Notes: a model not told the origin generated them from the letters alone. A stretch of 47,149 nucleotides of DNA from Chamaesiphon sp. 341R_metabat_111 (GCA_025351825.1 JANXVE010000109.1:1-47149), one strand, 5' to 3'; positions 26,905 through 36,057 are shown, numbered from the stretch's first letter. A program made the numbers and translations.

Positions 26905-27678
26905 TTACCCCTGAGGTTTTGTCGATTTATCTGGGTTAATTGGATAATCTTGGTCGTAGGTTTGACGAGTGATAGGCTGTCTGATTTCGGCACCGACATC
27001 ACCGAGGACTTCCAACTTCTTGCCTTCAACTGTGATCCAGACAGCCGCGTCGGGATTTTGAGCTGTAGCGGTGTAGACTACTTGCCCGATGCGACCAATC
27101 ATTGAAGTCGCCCCAAATCCTTTGGTAAACTCTTTCGATAAGTCAATGTGGATGCCATCGGCTAAAATCTTACTGCTCAATAGCTTAGTCCCAACTGGAA
27201 TCGTTGAAGTTAGCTTGCCATCTGGTTTACCTGCGGAAGCTAGTAAAGTAGACATAGATCGCCGAACCCGAACCTCTGGATCTGAGGTATTCGGTTCGGG
27301 ATCTTTACGATCTTGAGGTACTAAGAAAGTTTTTTTGCCATTGTCATCCAATCGCCAAATTTTGACCGTGCCGTCCTGCTTTTGAGCGACGGTTGGGCTT
27401 GGGGTTTTGGTGATGACAGTAGGTAGTTGTGATGGCGTAACAGGTGTGACACCAGCGGGATTGGGGACGATGGGTACTGAAGTTACTGTCGGCGGAGTTA
27501 CCTGTGCGGGATCTACTACAACCGGAGCGGTATTGGGGTTGGTACTGGGTGTGGTGGCAACAGGAGGGGTATTTTGAAGGGTGAACCAGGCCAAGCCACT
27601 GCCAATCGCAACTGCCGATAAAGTCAAGGCTGAGATGGTAGCAACTGCGCTTTTAGATATAGATTTTCGATCTTCCAT
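26905..27678 (-). CDS. GerMN-domain protein, membrane anchored
   Basis: A 257-residue protein with an N-terminal hydrophobic anchor (about 12-32: AVATISALTLSAVAIGSGLA), a Pro/Thr/Val-rich linker (about 36-92) and a GerMN domain (about 105-235), recognisable by VRRSMSTLLASAG, TSTIPVGTKLLSSKILADG and IHIDLSKEFTKGFG. GerMN domains occur in spore germination and in envelope proteins, where they are thought to bind ligands or peptidoglycan. The gene is the last of a long minus-strand series. The C-terminal YDQDYPINPDKSTKPQG tail is polar and unstructured. Confidence 0.8.
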   Translation of the reverse strand: MEDRKSISKSAVATISALTLSAVAIGSGLAWFTLQNTPPVATTPSTNPNTAPVVVDPAQVTPPTVTSVPIVPNPAGVTPVTPSQLPTVITKTPSPTVAQKQDGTVKIWRLDDNGKKTFLVPQDRKDPEPNTSDPEVRVRRSMSTLLASAGKPDGKLTSTIPVGTKLLSSKILADGIHIDLSKEFTKGFGATSMIGRIGQVVYTATAQNPDAAVWITVEGKKLEVLGDVGAEIRQPITRQTYDQDYPINPDKSTKPQG

Positions 27679-27947
27679 GATTAAAATTCCTATAAGTTCT
27701 TAATAATCGATAAATAATAAAATAATTTCTGATTCCAGCAGTGGAGATTGTTCGTCTAGGGTTGGTACCAGACTATCCGCTGGCATAGCTCCTCGGCAAG
27801 AGGATCGCTAGCAGTTGGTAATCATCTTTATCCATGACCGATCGAGTTGCTCCACTACTAGTTTAGCTGGTAGATTGGCGATTGGGAAACGATCGATATT
27901 CATTGGCAAAGAGTTATTGAAAACTAGAGTTATGGTCAATTCAAGAC

Positions 27948-28745
27948 TTATTTAGTACCAACAGATCTGACAAAGACTGCTAATTCGAGTGATTGGGGAT
28001 CGACCTTGAATTGAAGTATTCGCGCAGTCACTCCCCGCTGCTCTAATATATCTACATTCAATCGTTCGCTGATTCCGGTAGTCAGGCCAGATAAAATAAA
28101 TGGCGGAACGGGCGTATCGCCCACAGTGGCTGCGGGTGCTACTAGTTCAAACTTCTTCCCACCAATGACATTGACCCCAGTTTCGAGCTTAACAGCTAGT
28201 TTTTCAGCAGAAGCAGGATCTTTTAATTCAGCTTTGATTGCCAATCGACCATTCCCGATAAACTTAATCTCAGGATTGGTAATCTGGTAATCCTTATTGA
28301 GGGAATTGCCCGCGCTACCAAGAGTACTAGTAGTCATCTTCTGCAATCTGGCGATCGAATCCGGAGACTTTAAGAAATTATTTAGATCTGCTTCATTAAA
28401 CTTCAGCTTGATCCCCGCCTGAATCGGCTGTTGCAGTGATGAAGTCTTCGGATTTTGACCATCCGCCTGTACCGCCTTGAGATTTACCGCCAGCGGATCG
28501 GTTTCAACTTCCAGCGTATCGATCCGCAGATCCTTTGTCACCCACAGCCCCTGTCCGGCAATGCGGAGCTTATTGATTTTGCCATTGATAATCTGATGCA
28601 CTGGCGCGTTGTCAACTCGCACCTGAAGCTGCTCTGCATGGTCGATTTGAGACAACACAGCAGCTTCGACGTTCTTATCAACCACCACCCCAGTCAGGGA
28701 GAACAAGGCGGTGATACCGGAGAGGAGGATGGTGATTAGTTCCAT
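27948..28745 (-). CDS. DUF2993 (LmeA-like) lipid-binding protein
   Basis: A 265-residue protein with an N-terminal hydrophobic segment (ITILLSGITALFSLTGVVVD) and a DUF2993 domain: VDNAPVHQIINGKINKLRIA, LRIDTLEVETDPLAVNLKAV, IKLKFNEADLNNFLKSPD and FVGD-like beta strands. This family includes the mycobacterial LmeA, a periplasmic phospholipid-binding protein. A related role in envelope lipid handling is inferred. It lies between the GerMN gene and proS on the same strand, with 269 bases between it and the GerMN gene that show no further gene. Confidence 0.78.
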   Translation of the reverse strand: MELITILLSGITALFSLTGVVVDKNVEAAVLSQIDHAEQLQVRVDNAPVHQIINGKINKLRIAGQGLWVTKDLRIDTLEVETDPLAVNLKAVQADGQNPKTSSLQQPIQAGIKLKFNEADLNNFLKSPDSIARLQKMTTSTLGSAGNSLNKDYQITNPEIKFIGNGRLAIKAELKDPASAEKLAVKLETGVNVIGGKKFELVAPAATVGDTPVPPFILSGLTTGISERLNVDILEQRGVTARILQFKVDPQSLELAVFVRSVGTK

Positions 28746-28750
28746 TTATG

Positions 28751-28785
28751 CTAGGTGTTAGGCTTTAGGTTTTGGGCTTTAGGGT
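28751..28785. repeat. TTTAGG/TTTGGG heptad tract between proS and the DUF2993 gene
   Basis: The tract reads CTAGGTGTTAGGCTTTAGG then TTTTGGGCTTTAGGG. It is the inverse of the tract at 28838-28877 and the two could pair into a long imperfect stem across the proS-DUF2993 gap. Confidence 0.6.
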
Positions 28786-28837
28786 TCAAGAGATCGGTTT
28801 TGGAATAGAGATTTTCGTACTAATGAAAGAATTTAAT

Positions 28838-28877
28838 TTGCCTAAAGCCTAACGCCCAAAGCCTAAATCCTAAATCC
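28838..28877. repeat. Inverted CCTAAAGC heptad tract at the proS stop codon
   Basis: The tract contains CCTAAAGCCTAACGCCCAAA and GCCTAAATCCTAAATC. It overlaps the proS stop codon (28870-28872), so the gene ends inside the repeat. It is complementary to 28751-28785. Confidence 0.6.
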
Positions 28878-30663
28878 CCATCCACTCTCTAATCTTCGCA
28901 CCTACATCCCCGACGGCAATATCCTCAGATTGTTTCGTAGCGCGTTGGACTACTTCGACTTTGCCGTCTTTGAGGGAGCGTCCGGTGACGATGCGGAAGG
29001 GGATACCGATCAGGTCAGCATCCTTAAATTTGACTCCTGCCCGCTCGTCGCGGTCATCGAGGATAGTTTCGATGCCCATCTGATTTAGCTCGGTGTAGAG
29101 GCGTTCTGCGACCTCCATCTGTTGAGGGTCAGAAATGTTGGGGACACAGATAATTGCGTGATAGGGCGCGATCGCAACAGGCCAAATGATGCCATCTTTA
29201 TCATAGGACTGCTCGACTGCTGCTTGGGCGAGGCGGGATACGCCGACACCGTAGCAACCCATGACTAGCGGTTGTTCTTCACCTTGTTCATTGGTAAATG
29301 TCGCTCCCATTGCGGCGGAATATTTGGTGCCGAGCTGGAAGATATGTCCGACTTCGATGCCTCGTGCGGTTTCAATCAGTTGACTCGGATCGTGGATGGC
29401 GCGATCTCCAACTTGGGCTTTTTGGATATCGACAATCGGTGGTAAGGCAAAATTGGTGCTCCAATTCGCGCCGACAATGTGCTGCTCGGCTTCATTTGTA
29501 CCTGTAATAAAATTGGTCAAGCTTGCGGCGGTGGGATCGACTAATCGCAAGAATTTAGGATGAACATTTGGGGTTGCACCAATATATTCATCGCCTAAAT
29601 CGGGAGCAATGTAACCTAATGGTAATGGTTTGGCCGCCCATTTCTCGATCGCCGTCCCATCCGGTACTTCTAGGGCAATCACAGTTTTCGCGCCATAGTT
29701 AGCTGCTAACTTGCTAAGTTCGTTGGTTAATTTTACCTGATTGACATCTCGATCCGATCGAATGCTAATCAATACCAGCACAGTCAGCCCGTTATCATAC
29801 ACTACCTGCTGAAGCACATTTTTGACGATCGAGGTTGGGTCACATTCCAAAAATTTGACTAGTTTCTTAATCGAATTAGTATTTGGTGTCTCCTTCATTT
29901 CGCAGCTAGTAAAAGTTGACGCAACTGCTTCGGGAGCCAGGGACACCGCTTTTTCCACATTGGCAGCGTATTTACCATCCGCCGTGTACATCACATCATC
30001 CTCACCCGCATCCGCCAGCACCATAAATTCCTGGGAGCCAGAACCACCAATCGCGCCAGAATCTGCATCCACTGCCCGAAATTTTAATCCGCAGCGAGTC
30101 AACATCCGGCTGTAGGCATGATGCATCTCATCGTAAGTAACCTTGAGACTCTCGGTATCCGCATGAAAGGAATAACCATCCTTCATGATAAATTCCCGAC
30201 CCCGCATCAGTCCAAACCGAGGCCGAATTTCATCGCGGAATTTGCTCTGAATCTGATAGAGATGCTGCGGAAGTTGACGGTAAGACTTAATTAAATCTCG
30301 TGCAACCGCCGTGACAACTTCCTCATGAGTCGGACCTAGTGCCACTTCCCGCTTTTGTCTATCAGTGAAGGCGAACATAATCCCCTCTGACTGAGTATAA
30401 GTATCCCAGCGTCCCGATTGTTGCCACAGTTCTGCGGGTTGAAGCTGGGGCAATAAGCACTCTTGTGCCCCCGTCGCATCCATCTCTTCTTTGACGATCT
30501 GCCGTACCTTAGTCAATACCCGCCACATCAAGGGTAGGTAAGCGTACAAGCCACTCCCAATCCGCCGAATGTACCCAGCCCGCAATAGCAGTTTATGGCT
30601 GGGGATTTCGGCTTCGGCTGGTTCTTCGCGGAGGGTGACAAATAAGCTTTTGGACAGGCGCAT
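28870..30663 (-). CDS. proS: Prolyl-tRNA synthetase
   Basis: A 597-residue class II aminoacyl-tRNA synthetase that charges tRNA-Pro. The N-terminal catalytic half starts [20 protein letters not shown], with [20 protein letters not shown] and [17 protein letters not shown] (motif 2). An insertion between motifs 2 and 3 (about 225-400) is the bacterial INS editing domain. Motif 3 is [18 protein letters not shown], and the C-terminal anticodon-binding domain includes [20 protein letters not shown]. The stop lies inside a heptad repeat tract. 55 bases upstream lies a DUF433 gene. Confidence 0.96.
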   Translation of the reverse strand: MRLSKSLFVTLREEPAEAEIPSHKLLLRAGYIRRIGSGLYAYLPLMWRVLTKVRQIVKEEMDATGAQECLLPQLQPAELWQQSGRWDTYTQSEGIMFAFTDRQKREVALGPTHEEVVTAVARDLIKSYRQLPQHLYQIQSKFRDEIRPRFGLMRGREFIMKDGYSFHADTESLKVTYDEMHHAYSRMLTRCGLKFRAVDADSGAIGGSGSQEFMVLADAGEDDVMYTADGKYAANVEKAVSLAPEAVASTFTSCEMKETPNTNSIKKLVKFLECDPTSIVKNVLQQVVYDNGLTVLVLISIRSDRDVNQVKLTNELSKLAANYGAKTVIALEVPDGTAIEKWAAKPLPLGYIAPDLGDEYIGATPNVHPKFLRLVDPTAASLTNFITGTNEAEQHIVGANWSTNFALPPIVDIQKAQVGDRAIHDPSQLIETARGIEVGHIFQLGTKYSAAMGATFTNEQGEEQPLVMGCYGVGVSRLAQAAVEQSYDKDGIIWPVAIAPYHAIICVPNISDPQQMEVAERLYTELNQMGIETILDDRDERAGVKFKDADLIGIPFRIVTGRSLKDGKVEVVQRATKQSEDIAVGDVGAKIREWMGI

Positions 30664-30718
30664 CAGATTTTTTCGTTGGTTTACTCACCCTATATGTATT
30701 AGGGTTTGGATATGGCTA

Positions 30719-30904
30719 TTATCTCAGGGTTTGAAGACAGGCATGAATATCTTCTACCACTAAATCTGGATAATAGTCTTGAATGATTTCAGGGAAGGAT
30801 ATTCCAGCTTCAACTAGTTCTAGTATCCCTTGTACTGTAATCCGAGTACCAACTACATAGGGCTTACCGAAGTGAATTCGAGCGTCGATCGTGATTCTAT
30901 TCAT
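30719..30904 (-). CDS. DUF433 protein (orphan antitoxin-like)
   Basis: A 61-residue protein matching the DUF433 family: ITIDARIHFGKPYVVGTRIT, then QGILELVEAGISFPEIIQDY and PDLVVEDIHACL. DUF433 proteins have a winged-helix or antitoxin-like fold and are often followed by a DUF5615 PIN-like toxin. Here the next gene downstream is proS, 55 bases away, with no toxin reading frame, so the protein is alone. The C-terminus is shorter than the 70-80 residues usual for the family. It could be the surviving half of a toxin-antitoxin pair. Confidence 0.78.
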   Translation of the reverse strand: MNRITIDARIHFGKPYVVGTRITVQGILELVEAGISFPEIIQDYYPDLVVEDIHACLQTLR

Positions 30905-31035
30905 AAATTGGCGGGTGTTGTACTGCTAGATTGAATACTTAAGTTTACAAAAAAGCATCTCGCTTTTGATATTATCGCAGAAGAATCGACAATCTGGATG
31001 GACTGAATCACCGAAAATCAAAAAGACTCATAGGG

Positions 31036-32100
31036 CTAAAACTGTGAGAACAATTCTCTGAGAATCTCTTCTGGGGACACTTGATGCATTTGTTGAAAGA
31101 TCGATGGCCCTTTCATGAAATCTTTGATGGTAATTTTCTTGTCCCGAAAGTCAGTGACGAATTGATGAATTTCAGCGACGGTTTGAACCTGCGCTTTGGT
31201 TTCTGCTAGCATTTCACCGATCGGATCTAGTCCGGCTTTAGTTACTTTCTTAAACTCAGCCACAACTGACCCTTGTTGGGTACTTTTTACTTCTCGCAGC
31301 TCTTGTTTAAGATTGGCAAATTGGCTGTTGAGAAATTCATTCTCTTGCTCGATCCGCGCGCATCTGCGGGTCAAGTCATCCTCACTATTACGATCGATAG
31401 TTTCGCCCATTTGATGCTGCTTCTCGATCGCTAGTAATTTAGCCAAGTCTCCAGCCTGATAAGCCTGATTGACTTCTTTCATCACTTCGGTATAGTATTC
31501 GCGATTTTCACTATCGAGTACTTTATCAGGGTGAAAAACGTCGGCTAATCGCAAATAGATCTGACGAATTTTCTTCAGCTCATCTCGATCGATCTTCTGC
31601 GGTTCTGGCTCTGAATCAAAAGGCGAAGATCGATGATTTCGACCAAAGAAATCTTCCTCATCCCAATCGTCACGATCGGATTCCTCTTCATCTGAATCAT
31701 CGACATCTCGATAAAGATGCCCACTAGGACTAATTAATCCCGATACCTGAAGCGTGTAATAAATCTTCTCAATACTTTTGCGGCTTTGTTTGCCGAGCTT
31801 TCTACCGTTGAATATTTCTTTAAATATGGCATGAATCTTGCCATCCAAGTCTAAAAGCTGTTGCATGATTGGGGCGGTGCGTTGGGCTACTTCCACGCCA
31901 ATTTCGCGAATTCGATCGAGTAAATTATTTAATTCTGTGCGCTTTTTCTCGATTTGCTTGAGCAGTTTTTCGTTGTCTCGCTCTAGATATTCTAGGCGGA
32001 TTCGCAGATCGGAGATGGCTAGTCCATCAGAGCTAGCCGAAGGGACATTAACGGTGCCAGAAGGCTTGCGGGTGCGTGAGGCGGCAGATTTTCGAGCCAT
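31036..32100 (-). CDS. Coiled-coil J-domain protein
   Basis: A 354-residue protein with an N-terminal coiled coil (about 30-70: IRLEYLERDNEKLLKQIEKK), a middle region rich in Asp/Glu (about 134-152) and a J-like domain (about 172-225) with HPD at 190-192 in RLADVFHPDKVLD and VMKEVNQAYQAGDL. The HPD motif is what stimulates Hsp70 ATPase, so a DnaK partner is expected. A second coiled coil (about 235-270) and a C-terminal FMKGPSIFQQMHQVSPEEIL follow. It lacks the Gly/Phe and zinc parts of DnaJ. The upstream neighbours are the retropepsin-like and MlaD genes. Confidence 0.75.
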   Translation of the reverse strand: MARKSAASRTRKPSGTVNVPSASSDGLAISDLRIRLEYLERDNEKLLKQIEKKRTELNNLLDRIREIGVEVAQRTAPIMQQLLDLDGKIHAIFKEIFNGRKLGKQSRKSIEKIYYTLQVSGLISPSGHLYRDVDDSDEEESDRDDWDEEDFFGRNHRSSPFDSEPEPQKIDRDELKKIRQIYLRLADVFHPDKVLDSENREYYTEVMKEVNQAYQAGDLAKLLAIEKQHQMGETIDRNSEDDLTRRCARIEQENEFLNSQFANLKQELREVKSTQQGSVVAEFKKVTKAGLDPIGEMLAETKAQVQTVAEIHQFVTDFRDKKITIKDFMKGPSIFQQMHQVSPEEILRELFSQF

Positions 32101-32162
32101 AGAGGAGTAAGTCGGGTCAGGATGGCAATTAGACCATTCTAGTTCAGTTGCTCGATCGAATG

Positions 32163-32999
32163 TCAGCGTTTGCGAAATTCGATCGAGCTTTCTTTGATGG
32201 TGATATCATAGCCATCGTAGACATCGTGTCCCAGTAAGCCATAGGGTAAATCATTTTGACCGATCGCAACTCGGATATTTTTGACTTCGCCAGCCCCAAA
32301 TCTAATCTTGTCAACATTGCCAACTTGAAAATTGACTGTGCCATTTGCTGTTTTGGCTTGAGCAGTCCCACTTGGTTGAATTTGGAGCTGAGTCGCTACT
32401 GCTGCTGTCAGCAGGGTATTGCTAGCTCCGGTATCGAGCAGCATCTGCACTTGATGATTGTCATTGAATGTGACTTCAATCAGTGGTACTCCACCTAGCT
32501 TTTTCTGAATGGGAATCGTAAATATATCTAGACTTGAGGAGCTAGTTACTTGACTAGTACTCGCGAGATTTTGGACTGGTTTACTGAGAAATGTATCGGC
32601 TTTTTGTCGGGCAATTGCTAATTGTTGTTCGTATTCAGGCAATATTTTTGCGGCTAGATTAGATTGGGGACTAGTTGGATCGATCGATTTGAGGATTTCG
32701 ACTGAACCTTGCAAACTATTCGCAACGAGCATCCAGTCATCTTTAGATGCTGCTGATTGACTAATTGTTCTCGCCGCATCAGCTTTAGTTAAAGCTGCTT
32801 GATATAGTTGCTCGTTGTTTTGACTAACTGGTTGTGGACTGATTTTAGAAGTGGGAACTACGACTTGGGCAGGTAAATCTGGTTGAGTAACTTGTGGTTG
32901 ACTGGCGATGTCTTTTGGCGCAGTGCAGGCTGTATTTAATAATGTTAGTAAGATTATTATGTGGTGATAATTTCTGACTCGCGATCGATCTTGATTCAT
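32163..32999 (-). CDS. Retropepsin-like aspartic protease, probable lipoprotein
   Basis: A 278-residue protein from the ATG at 32999. The N-terminal hydrophobic stretch YHHIIILLTLLNTACTAPKD ends in a possible lipobox cysteine (C25), although the residue at -3 is unusual. A linker and helical region follow (about 60-140). The C-terminal clan AA retropepsin-like domain has the active site in QMLLDTGASNTLLT (D189-T190-G191) and the later GLLGHDVYDGYDITI segment. A single active-site motif means it must dimerise to be active. The next gene upstream (mlaD-like) ends at 33030. An in-frame Met six codons upstream is an alternative start. Confidence 0.82.
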   Translation of the reverse strand: MNQDRSRVRNYHHIIILLTLLNTACTAPKDIASQPQVTQPDLPAQVVVPTSKISPQPVSQNNEQLYQAALTKADAARTISQSAASKDDWMLVANSLQGSVEILKSIDPTSPQSNLAAKILPEYEQQLAIARQKADTFLSKPVQNLASTSQVTSSSSLDIFTIPIQKKLGGVPLIEVTFNDNHQVQMLLDTGASNTLLTAAVATQLQIQPSGTAQAKTANGTVNFQVGNVDKIRFGAGEVKNIRVAIGQNDLPYGLLGHDVYDGYDITIKESSIEFRKR

Positions 33000-33029
33000 A
33001 ATTAACTTAGCTATCAACGATCGACTAAC

Positions 33030-34469
33030 TTAGGGACTGAGTGGCGTAGGATCTGCCAGAGACTTATCGAGATCGGGGATAATGATTGGTGATGATTTAG
33101 GACTTGATGGAGCTGGTGGGACGGGTAATGATTTGTTTTGGATTTTGATGACTGGACGGATCGGATTTTTGTTTACGGCAACGCGAGGAGAAGTGGGAGC
33201 TGGTAACTTGCTCATATAAGTGAGAGATTTGCCTAAAGGTTCGATCGATTGTGCTAGTTTAGCTTGCTGTTCTAATTGTTCGGCGGAAGAGACTAATTTA
33301 CCCAAGCCGTTGACTAGATTCCGCAGATTGCTTCTAAACTCTGGATTGCCAGTCAGATCGTCGATATCAGCAGTAATTTTCTGAGTGTTTTGAAATGTTG
33401 TGCGAGCTGAATCTAATGTCTGTTGCAACATCAATAATGTTTTGGGATCGTTGAGATTGGCAGTCAAGTTTTTGAGATTAGCTGATGTTTGATTGGCATT
33501 GCTGAGAGTAGATTCCAAATCTTTAGCTAGCTTATCAGAATTAACCTTGGATAATGTCGAGTTGAGTTTGGCAATCGAGGGATTGAGTTCGTTGACTGTT
33601 TTTCGCAGATCTACACTCAGCTTGTCAAAATTAGTCAGCGAAGATGAAAAAGTCTTGCGATTTTCAGATACTAGTCCATTTACAGATATAGCTAGCTTTT
33701 TATATTCCACCGCAGTTGCATTTAACTGTTCGGCGGTAGCGTTAAACTTATCGGCTGTATTCCCAATTTTATTACTAGTTCGATCGAGCGAAATAGTTAA
33801 AACATTCGCCTTCGTCGATAAATTATTTAAGCCAAGCTCAACTGATTTAGGTAGCCGCGAAAATTCTCCACTCAATTTATCAACACTCTTGCTCAATCGA
33901 GAGACATCTTCAGCCGCAGTCCCAGCCTTAATTAGGGTGCTATTAATATTTTTAACTACTTCAGGATTGTTATAAAGTTCAACTAATTTTGTCGCGCGCC
34001 TGAGCAATTCATTAAAACTCGCCCCAATTTGACCATCAACTTTGGCATTATTGCAGAGAATCACATTTCGATCGCATTTAGTATCCAATGCTTTAGCGAT
34101 CGAACTCATATTAATTGCCACGTTACTGCGCGGGGTAATCTCGACAACTGGCTCACCAATTAATCCCGTTTGACTGATTTCTACCGCCACATCTTTGGGA
34201 ATAATCAAATTGGGATCGTCCATTTGCATCGTTACGGCAACCCCATTTACACCTGGTTCGATTTTGGCAATCTTACCCACTCGAATCCCCCGATACCGCA
34301 CCACCCCTCCAGGTTGAATACCTGGTGCTTGCTCGAATTGAGCGATCACATTGTACGTCTGGTTGCCAGGAGTCATCCCTCTGAGCCACAAGAAAATCGC
34401 GCCAAAGACTCCCAATCCAGCGATGAGCATCAATCCAACTGAACCCTCTCTGACTGCGCGTGATTGCAT
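33030..34469 (-). CDS. MlaD/MCE-domain lipid transport protein
   Basis: A 479-residue protein with one N-terminal membrane helix (GLMLIAGLGVFGAIFLWL), an MCE domain (about 38-120: YNVIAQFEQAPGIQPGGVVR, YRGIRVGKIAKIEP), and a long helical/coiled-coil region (about 150-415) with many Asn, Ser and Thr. MCE proteins bind lipids at the membrane face of Mla-type ABC transporters; in cyanobacteria and plastids the homologues are TGD2-like. The ATPase and permease genes are not adjacent. Ser/Pro-rich C-terminal tail (PVPPAPSSPKSSPIIIPDLD). It is divergent from the CLC gene. Confidence 0.85.
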   Translation of the reverse strand: MQSRAVREGSVGLMLIAGLGVFGAIFLWLRGMTPGNQTYNVIAQFEQAPGIQPGGVVRYRGIRVGKIAKIEPGVNGVAVTMQMDDPNLIIPKDVAVEISQTGLIGEPVVEITPRSNVAINMSSIAKALDTKCDRNVILCNNAKVDGQIGASFNELLRRATKLVELYNNPEVVKNINSTLIKAGTAAEDVSRLSKSVDKLSGEFSRLPKSVELGLNNLSTKANVLTISLDRTSNKIGNTADKFNATAEQLNATAVEYKKLAISVNGLVSENRKTFSSSLTNFDKLSVDLRKTVNELNPSIAKLNSTLSKVNSDKLAKDLESTLSNANQTSANLKNLTANLNDPKTLLMLQQTLDSARTTFQNTQKITADIDDLTGNPEFRSNLRNLVNGLGKLVSSAEQLEQQAKLAQSIEPLGKSLTYMSKLPAPTSPRVAVNKNPIRPVIKIQNKSLPVPPAPSSPKSSPIIIPDLDKSLADPTPLSP

Positions 34470-34594
34470 TGTGATTTATTACTCCTAAAAATTGCAGATT
34501 ACTCAACTGAGATCTCGATCTAGCTCTCTATCTATTACTGACAGCTTTAAATTTTAAATGTTCGATCCATAATAGTCTCATTCTGGCATTAACG

Positions 34595-34622
34595 TTCAGA
34601 GCGAACAGATTTGTGCTCTGAA
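34595..34622. promoter_or_regulatory. Inverted repeat TTCAGAGC-N12-GCTCTGAA in the mlaD/CLC divergent gap
   Basis: A perfect 8-bp inverted repeat with 12-base spacer, 112 bases before the CLC start and 126 bases before the mlaD-like start. It could be an operator for either gene. An extended -10-like TGCTATTAT (34665-34673) lies to its right, on the CLC side. No fluoride riboswitch sequence was recognised in this gap. Confidence 0.35.
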
Positions 34623-34733
34623 TGGATATTTGGGAAACGGGGTCGATCTGATTCGCTAGTCTTTTGCTATTATAATTATTCCCTGTTGACGATCGCTTTC
34701 GATCGTTTCCATTCTCGGAGATCGCAAAAATAA

Positions 34734-36005
34734 ATGTGGAAATGGCTGCGATGCCTGGGCAGAGACTCAGTTCCAGAGAATTGGATCCCAGCCATTTTCG
34801 ATTTAGTCAAGTGGCTGTTAATCAGCGTGACAATCGGGATTCTCACGGGAACTTCATCCGCTGCTTTGCTGGCTGCATTGGACTGGGCAACCGGATGGCG
34901 GGAAGCTCATAGTTGGCTGCTGCTGTTGTTACCTATCGGCGGGTTGCTAAGTGGACTAATTTATTACTATCTGGGCAAAAGTGTTGAAGCGGGCAATAAC
35001 TTACTACTCGAAGAGATTCACGATCCCCAGCAGGTAATTCCCTGGCAGATGGCACCGCTAGTATTCGTCGGGACAGTCATCGCTCATTTATTCGGAGCAT
35101 CAGTTGGGCGCGAAGGTACTGCGGTGCAGATGGGCGTGGCAATAGTCGATCGATTAACATCGCTATTGAGATTAGCTAATGCAGATCGACGAATTATAAT
35201 GATGGCGGGAATTAGTGGCAGCTTTGCGGCAGTATTTGGTACGCCGCTAGCGGGGATGGTATTCGGGCTGGAAGTGTTAACTATTGGCAGATTTCGTCAC
35301 GATGGGATATTTCCCTGTCTGATTGCGGCGATCGTTGGCGATCGAATTACCACAGCATGGGGACTACACCACCAAGTCTATCGTGTCCCCATTGTCCCCC
35401 CATTGACGATCTGGGGCATCCTCATCGCAGTTATCGCTGGAATTGCCTTCGGGCTGACAGCGCGGCTATTTGCCACCTTGTCACATCAAATTAGCGATTA
35501 TTTCAAAGCGAAGATTAGTTATCCGCCCCTGCGTCCTTTTGTTGGTGGCATATTGGTAGCGATCGCGATTCAACTATTCGGCACAACCAAGTATATCGGC
35601 TTGGGGATTCCGACGATCGTAAGTGCCTTTGATACTCAAGTTGCGCCCTGGGATTTCCTCGCCAAAATTGCATTTACTACCCTGAGCTTAGGATCTGGCT
35701 TCAAAGGCGGCGAAGTCACTCCCCTGTTTTACATCGGTGCAACCTTGGGCAATGCAATTTCGGCGATATTACCGCTCCCTGCACCACTACTCGCTGGAAT
35801 GGGATTTGTGGGCATATTTGCTGGAGCTACCAATACACCGCTAGCTGGGACATTAATCGCGATCGAATTATTTGGCGTTTCGGTTGGCAGCTATGCTGGA
35901 ATTGCTTGCGTGGTAAGCTATCTCTGTGCTGGAGATGTTGGAATCTATCGCGCTCAGAAAAAGGCTCGATCGGGATTTGGAGGATTTTCAGATTTTCAGG
36001 ATTGA
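34734..36005 (+). CDS. CLC-family anion transporter, CLC-F-like
   Basis: A 423-residue polytopic protein of the CLC chloride channel/antiporter superfamily. The gating-glutamate motif is GREGTAVQMG (E127), in place of GKEGP; the first selectivity block reads EAGNNLLLEEIHDP, replacing GSGIP, and the third is SGFKGGEVTPLFYIGA. These departures resemble the fluoride-exporting CLC-F branch, as I recall it, and not the classical chloride type; this is an inference. The C-terminal ten codons (from GFGG to the stop) lie within a repeat also found at 37361-37402. A transcript could run on into heptamer repeats at 36015. Confidence 0.8.
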   Translation: MWKWLRCLGRDSVPENWIPAIFDLVKWLLISVTIGILTGTSSAALLAALDWATGWREAHSWLLLLLPIGGLLSGLIYYYLGKSVEAGNNLLLEEIHDPQQVIPWQMAPLVFVGTVIAHLFGASVGREGTAVQMGVAIVDRLTSLLRLANADRRIIMMAGISGSFAAVFGTPLAGMVFGLEVLTIGRFRHDGIFPCLIAAIVGDRITTAWGLHHQVYRVPIVPPLTIWGILIAVIAGIAFGLTARLFATLSHQISDYFKAKISYPPLRPFVGGILVAIAIQLFGTTKYIGLGIPTIVSAFDTQVAPWDFLAKIAFTTLSLGSGFKGGEVTPLFYIGATLGNAISAILPLPAPLLAGMGFVGIFAGATNTPLAGTLIAIELFGVSVGSYAGIACVVSYLCAGDVGIYRAQKKARSGFGGFSDFQD

Positions 36006-36014
36006 GTTGCTTGT
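35969..36014. repeat. Dispersed AT-rich repeat encoding the C-terminus of the CLC protein
   Basis: The stretch from GGATTTGGAGGATTTTCAG onward to TTGCTTGTG matches the reverse complement of 37361-37402 over about 40 bases with few mismatches. Its first part is translated as the last ten residues of the CLC protein and supplies its stop codon. Confidence 0.7.
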
Positions 36015-36057
36015 GTGCTCCCACGCTCCCATGCTCCCACGCTCCCATGCTCCCAAC
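36015..36057. repeat. TGCTCCC/CGCTCCC heptamer array downstream of the CLC gene
   Basis: Six heptamers (TGCTCCC, ACGCTCC, CATGCTC type) follow the repeat at 35969 on the plus strand. They are the same class as the array at 12389-12442. The next gene starts about 94 bases later at 36151. Confidence 0.8.

Noticed and set aside
27679-27947. Small RNA or short peptide gene upstream of the GerMN gene
   Set aside because: Small open frames of about 20-31 codons exist on the minus strand, but none has a ribosome binding site or a recognisable sequence, and no structured RNA family was recognised.
33493-33975. 160-residue open frame antisense to the MlaD-like gene
   Set aside because: It lies wholly inside a well-supported gene on the other strand and is Leu/Ser/Thr rich, as expected for the complement of an Asn/Lys/Ser-rich coiled coil.
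34470-34733. Fluoride riboswitch upstream of the CLC gene
   Set aside because: The conserved fluoride riboswitch core with its pseudoknot-forming parts was not found by eye in either strand. Only a plain 8-bp inverted repeat is present.
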